Positions 61,451-64,000 of a stretch of 64,000 nucleotides of DNA are shown piece by piece. The stretch is from M1-B18 sp048264125. Its GTDB lineage: Bacteria > Bacillota > Clostridia > Peptostreptococcales > Natronincolaceae. A program made the translations under genes and the position numbers. The DNA lies in the NCBI GenBank assembly GCA_048264125.1, contig JBLXDM010000010.1:106682-170681 (forward strand), written 5' to 3'. The notes under the pieces are model-generated. The model saw nothing but the letters and a program-made list of their open reading frames with translations. It was not told where the DNA came from and did no database searches. Position 1 is the first letter of the stretch, and every line of letters starts with the position of its first letter.

Positions 61451-62452
61451 TTAACGCCTTCTTGATTTCTGCTTTAATAGAAGCTCTGCCTTTGGCCAAA
61501 TGGCATTTATATTTTTAACATAGGTAAAGCTCTCCATAACTCTTCTACGCGCATTTGCTCCTATTGCATGCCTTATATCAGGCCTATTAATATAGTACTT
61601 TATTAATTCCTTGGTTTCCTCACCTGAGCCTGAGAGTACAAGCTCCTTCCCATCCCTAAAATAGTCAGTGATTCCTTTTGTTCTACTGGCTATCATAAAG
61701 GCCCCTGAGCCCAATATTTCAAAGGTGCGTTGTGTCACCTGATCCTCTGCATTTTGAACGCCTAAAACTATCTTTGAAGAACGATAAACATTCCCTGATC
61801 TTCCATATAAAAGATACCCTTGAAGCCAATTTCTGGGCACGCTTACTCCGAACTCTGTTTTTATAAGGGCTTCGTCCTTTTTCCAATCAGCGCCCCAAAT
61901 ATGAACCTTCTGTCCAGCTTCTACCAAAGGAAAAAGTAAATGTCTGAGACTATCATAACGATAGGTTCTTTTAAATAAATGCGTTGATCCCACAAAGGAA
62001 ACATCATATATCTCTCTATCAGTTTTTTTCTTTTCAGGAAAAATTCTGGGGTTAAAGGCAAAGTTAAGATAGCTTGAGGGTATACCCATAGCCACATATT
62101 TTTCTATGCATTTCGGATGTATCGTCCATACTAAGTCCGGTTTAGTTCTCTGAACGTACGGGCGGGACCAATCATCGTAGTTTATCAGGTCTTCAGTAGC
62201 CCAATAAATGTGAAAAAGTCCATACCTTTTACAGAGCCTCGGTACAATATCAATAAATCGAGAAAAAAGCCTGCGATTGTACCCTACGGTAATTAAAATA
62301 TCAGGCTTAAAATAAGCAATTCCTTTTTCTACCTCATCAGGTATCCATGAGGATTGATATATAATTTCATGCCCCAGCTGAGCCAAGGAATCTCCCAGAC
62401 TATTTATACAGTAGGTACGATGATCTAGTATAAAAATTTTATAGGCCTTCAT
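61451..62452 (-). CDS. CgeB-like glycosyltransferase (spore maturation family)
   Basis: 333 aa. The segments YRYDSLRHLLFPLVEAGQKV, VTQRTFEILGSGAFMIAS and YFRDGKELVLSGSGEET match CgeB/glycosyl transferases_1_2 family proteins of the spore crust. ATG at 62452 follows AAAGGGGTGA; the in-frame ATG at 62506 is far from any site. Adjacent to the divergent collagen-like gene. Confidence 0.85.
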   Translation of the reverse strand: MKAYKIFILDHRTYCINSLGDSLAQLGHEIIYQSSWIPDEVEKGIAYFKPDILITVGYNRRLFSRFIDIVPRLCKRYGLFHIYWATEDLINYDDWSRPYVQRTKPDLVWTIHPKCIEKYVAMGIPSSYLNFAFNPRIFPEKKKTDREIYDVSFVGSTHLFKRTYRYDSLRHLLFPLVEAGQKVHIWGADWKKDEALIKTEFGVSVPRNWLQGYLLYGRSGNVYRSSKIVLGVQNAEDQVTQRTFEILGSGAFMIASRTKGITDYFRDGKELVLSGSGEETKELIKYYINRPDIRHAIGANARRRVMESFTYVKNINAIWPKAELLLKQKSRRR

Positions 62453-62501
62453 ACAATTCACCCCTTTAGGAGAAGCCCAGCTATAGAACATATGAGCCGG
62501 T

Positions 62502-62529
62502 TTCATATAGTATTTTATGCTATATGAAT
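62502..62529 (-). promoter_or_regulatory. Palindromic sigma-K-like -10 region of the cgeB operon
   Basis: TTCATATAG and CTATATGAA form an inverted repeat around TATTTTATG. On the minus strand CATATAGCA resembles the SigK -10 (CATAnnnTA) with one mismatch. The string TTCATATAGTATTTTA is found again at 62750-62765 upstream of the collagen gene. Confidence 0.45.
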
Positions 62530-62749
62530 GACATGTGCCACAGGCTAGCTGCTTTTTCTTCTATTGTCAATTGAGCCAAGGATATCTGCACCATCCACCG
62601 ACTACCATCCATATACTATGAAGGGCAGCAGCTTTAGGTGCAGATTTCACTGTCCTGCACCACTTCACTCAACTCACCTTGTTGATGGCAAATAATTTCT
62701 TTTACTTGAAATTTGCCTATTTGATATAAGTAACAACAGACGAAACTCC

Positions 62750-62768
62750 TTCATATAGTATTTTAAGG
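62750..62768 (+). promoter_or_regulatory. Sigma-K-like promoter of the collagen-like gene
   Basis: CATATAGTA (62752-62760) fits CATAnnnTA exactly, with an AC about 17 bp upstream, as in SigK mother-cell promoters. The distance to the ATG is about 95 bp. Confidence 0.45.
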
Positions 62769-62851
62769 GGATGTGAATGTTTTAAAAATATCAATTTGGT
62801 AAGCAATCTATTGCACAGCTTTACCATTCTAATATAAAGAGGTGAAAAAGA

Positions 62852-64000
62852 ATGTCTTTTAATGATTTAATTATCAATGGAGGTTTTGAAACTGGACTTT
62901 TTCCTCCATGGGTAGCTTCTAACGCAGTTATAACATCACAATTCAGTCACTCAGGTATCTATTCTGCAAGATTAACCGGCGGAAACGTAAATAGTTTTTT
63001 ATCACAATTTGTTCCAGTTAATGCAGGGGAGGCCCTTGAATTATTAGTGTCGTTAGCTAAAGTTGGTGTTGCGCCTAGTCCACTAGTTTCAATCTCAATT
63101 TCTTTTTATGATGGATCATTCAACTTTCTTGGAACCGGTCTTATCATAAATATTTATTCTAGCCGTCTTCCAAATGTTAATGACAGTGTATGGCTGGAAA
63201 TCTATGATACAACTGCTATAGCGCCACTGGGAACTACACAGGCTCTTGTTACTATCAACAAGCTTCCCCTTGCAGGCAGTGCTGATATCGTCGTAGATGA
63301 TGTGTCATTACTAGAAGTTGAAGGCGCAGGAACAGGTCCTACTGGTCCTACCGGACCTATTGGCCCTGCTGGACCTACTGGTGCTGATGNNNNNNNNNNN
63401 NNNNNNNNNNNNNNNNNNNNNNNNNNNNNNNNNNNNNNNNNNNNNNNNNNNNNNNNNNNNNNNNNNNNNNNNNNNNNNNNNNNNNNNNNGTGCTACTGGA
63501 CCTGCTGGACCTACTGGTGCTGATGGCGCTACTGGTGCTACTGGACCTGCTGGACCTACTGGTGCTGATGGTGCTACTGGACCTGCTGGACCTACTGGTG
63601 CTGATGGTGCTACTGGTGCTACTGGACCTGCTGGACCTACTGGTGCTGATGGCGCTACTGGTGCTACTGGACCTGCTGGACCTACTGGTGCTACTGGTGC
63701 TACTGGTGCTACTGGACCTGCTGGACCTACTGGTGCTACTGGTGCTACTGGTGCTACTGGTGCTACTGGTGCTACTGGCCCTGCTGGTGCTACTGGTGCT
63801 ACTGGTGCTACTGGTGCTACTGGTGCTACTGGTGCTACTGGCGCTACTGGTGCTACTGGCGCTACTGGTGCTACTGGTGCTACTGGTGCTACTGGTGCTA
63901 CTGGTGCTACTGGTGCTACTGGCGCTACTGGTGCTACTGGTGCTACTGGCGCTACTGGTGCTACTGGTGCTACTGGTGCTACTGGTGCTACTGGCGCTAC
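62852..64000 (+). CDS. Collagen-like surface protein with NTTRR-F1-type N-terminal domain (partial)
   Basis: Residues 1-155 match the domain found before triplet repeats in Bacilli/Clostridia (LIINGGFETGLFPPW, QFSHSGIYSARLTGG, VDDVSLLEVEG), a beta-sandwich without signal peptide. From about 63321 the protein is Gly-X-Y repeats, mostly GPT, GPA, GAD and GAT, to the window end and beyond. Threonine in position Y offers many O-glycosylation sites. A 100-N assembly gap (63390-63489) interrupts the repeats; the frame closes if the real gap is a multiple of three. The terminal cap domain is outside the window. Candidate exosporium/crust protein, by analogy with BclA. Confidence 0.9.
63390..63489. 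other. 100-N assembly gap
   Basis: Exactly 100 N, the conventional placeholder for unknown length, in the middle of near-identical triplet repeats that assemblers cannot resolve. Confidence 0.95.
63501..64000 (+). repeat. Triplet-codon (GGT GCT ACT) tandem repeats
   Basis: 9-bp units of G-A-T codons in long runs, mixed with GPA-GPT-GAD blocks. Near-identical third bases (GGT/GGC, GCT) indicate recent expansion and likely variable length between strains. Confidence 0.9.

Larger units (their letters stand above)
62453..62851. other. Divergent intergenic region
   Basis: 399 bp between the CgeB-like and the collagen-like genes. It holds the two shared promoter-like motifs, an inverted pair ATCTGCACC/GGTGCAGAT (62591-62663), and no further gene. 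Confidence 0.6.

Noticed and set aside
63501..64000. Possible CRISPR or satellite DNA
   Set aside because: The units are in-frame Gly-X-Y codons continuing a coding sequence.

Overview
The window looks like chromosome of an endospore-forming, low-GC Firmicute of the class Clostridia. Pointers are the strong GGAGG-type ribosome binding sites, a collagen-like surface protein of the BclA/NTTRR type, CgeB and YheC/YheD family spore-envelope proteins, a manganese (yybP-ykoY) riboswitch, a Firmicute-type three-gene Ku/ligase/polymerase cluster, and LarEBC nickel-cofactor genes. The species cannot be named from the sequence alone. No rRNA, tRNA, CRISPR array or prophage was recognised.

1-13 kb: the 3' part of the window's first gene is mnmA (cut by the edge). 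It is followed by a GDT1-type manganese exporter under a Mn riboswitch, a small gene broken by one in-frame stop, a nested pair of small repeats, a zinc-dependent phospholipase C-like gene, and an NHEJ cluster (Ku, ATP-dependent ligase, LigD-type polymerase). Next come the larE-larB-larC operon (His-rich LarC), an AEC permease and a DUF368/PopT-type membrane protein. 13-22 kb: small regulators (MerR/TipA, PadR with a HAAS membrane partner, XRE with a membrane partner, CdaR-like), an HD hydrolase, oligoendopeptidase F, and a zinc-knuckle-less ribosomal protein S4 paralogue whose promoter carries a FUR-family operator.

22-41 kb: LuxC/LuxE fatty-aldehyde pair, a chemotaxis receptor, several small conserved proteins, an L,D-transpeptidase-like lipoprotein, a C1q-like protein, the acetyl-CoA carboxylase operon accBCDA (AccD lacks its zinc ribbon; FapR-like operator upstream), and two coupled lipoproteins (PstS-like and RsiV-like). 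41-49 kb: a bacitracin/lantibiotic-style ABC exporter with its two-component system, a diguanylate cyclase, a metallopeptidase and a REP-associated tyrosine transposase (RAYT) with its repeat family, including an internally deleted, non-autonomous copy.

49-64 kb: an envelope-glycan island. Four consecutive genes match the WbpA-B-D-E route to UDP-2,3-diacetamido-2,3-dideoxy-glucuronic acid. They are followed by a YheC/D ATP-grasp protein, at least five glycosyltransferases (three are close paralogues), a DNRLRE-like protein, a DUF4855 protein, a sugar epimerase and a CgeB-like protein. The island ends with a divergent, threonine-rich collagen-like gene that runs off the window and contains a 100-N assembly gap. 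The arrangement suggests a dedicated machinery that glycosylates the collagen-like spore-surface protein; this is an inference. Several families of small inverted-repeat elements are scattered between the genes, one of them inserted into another.
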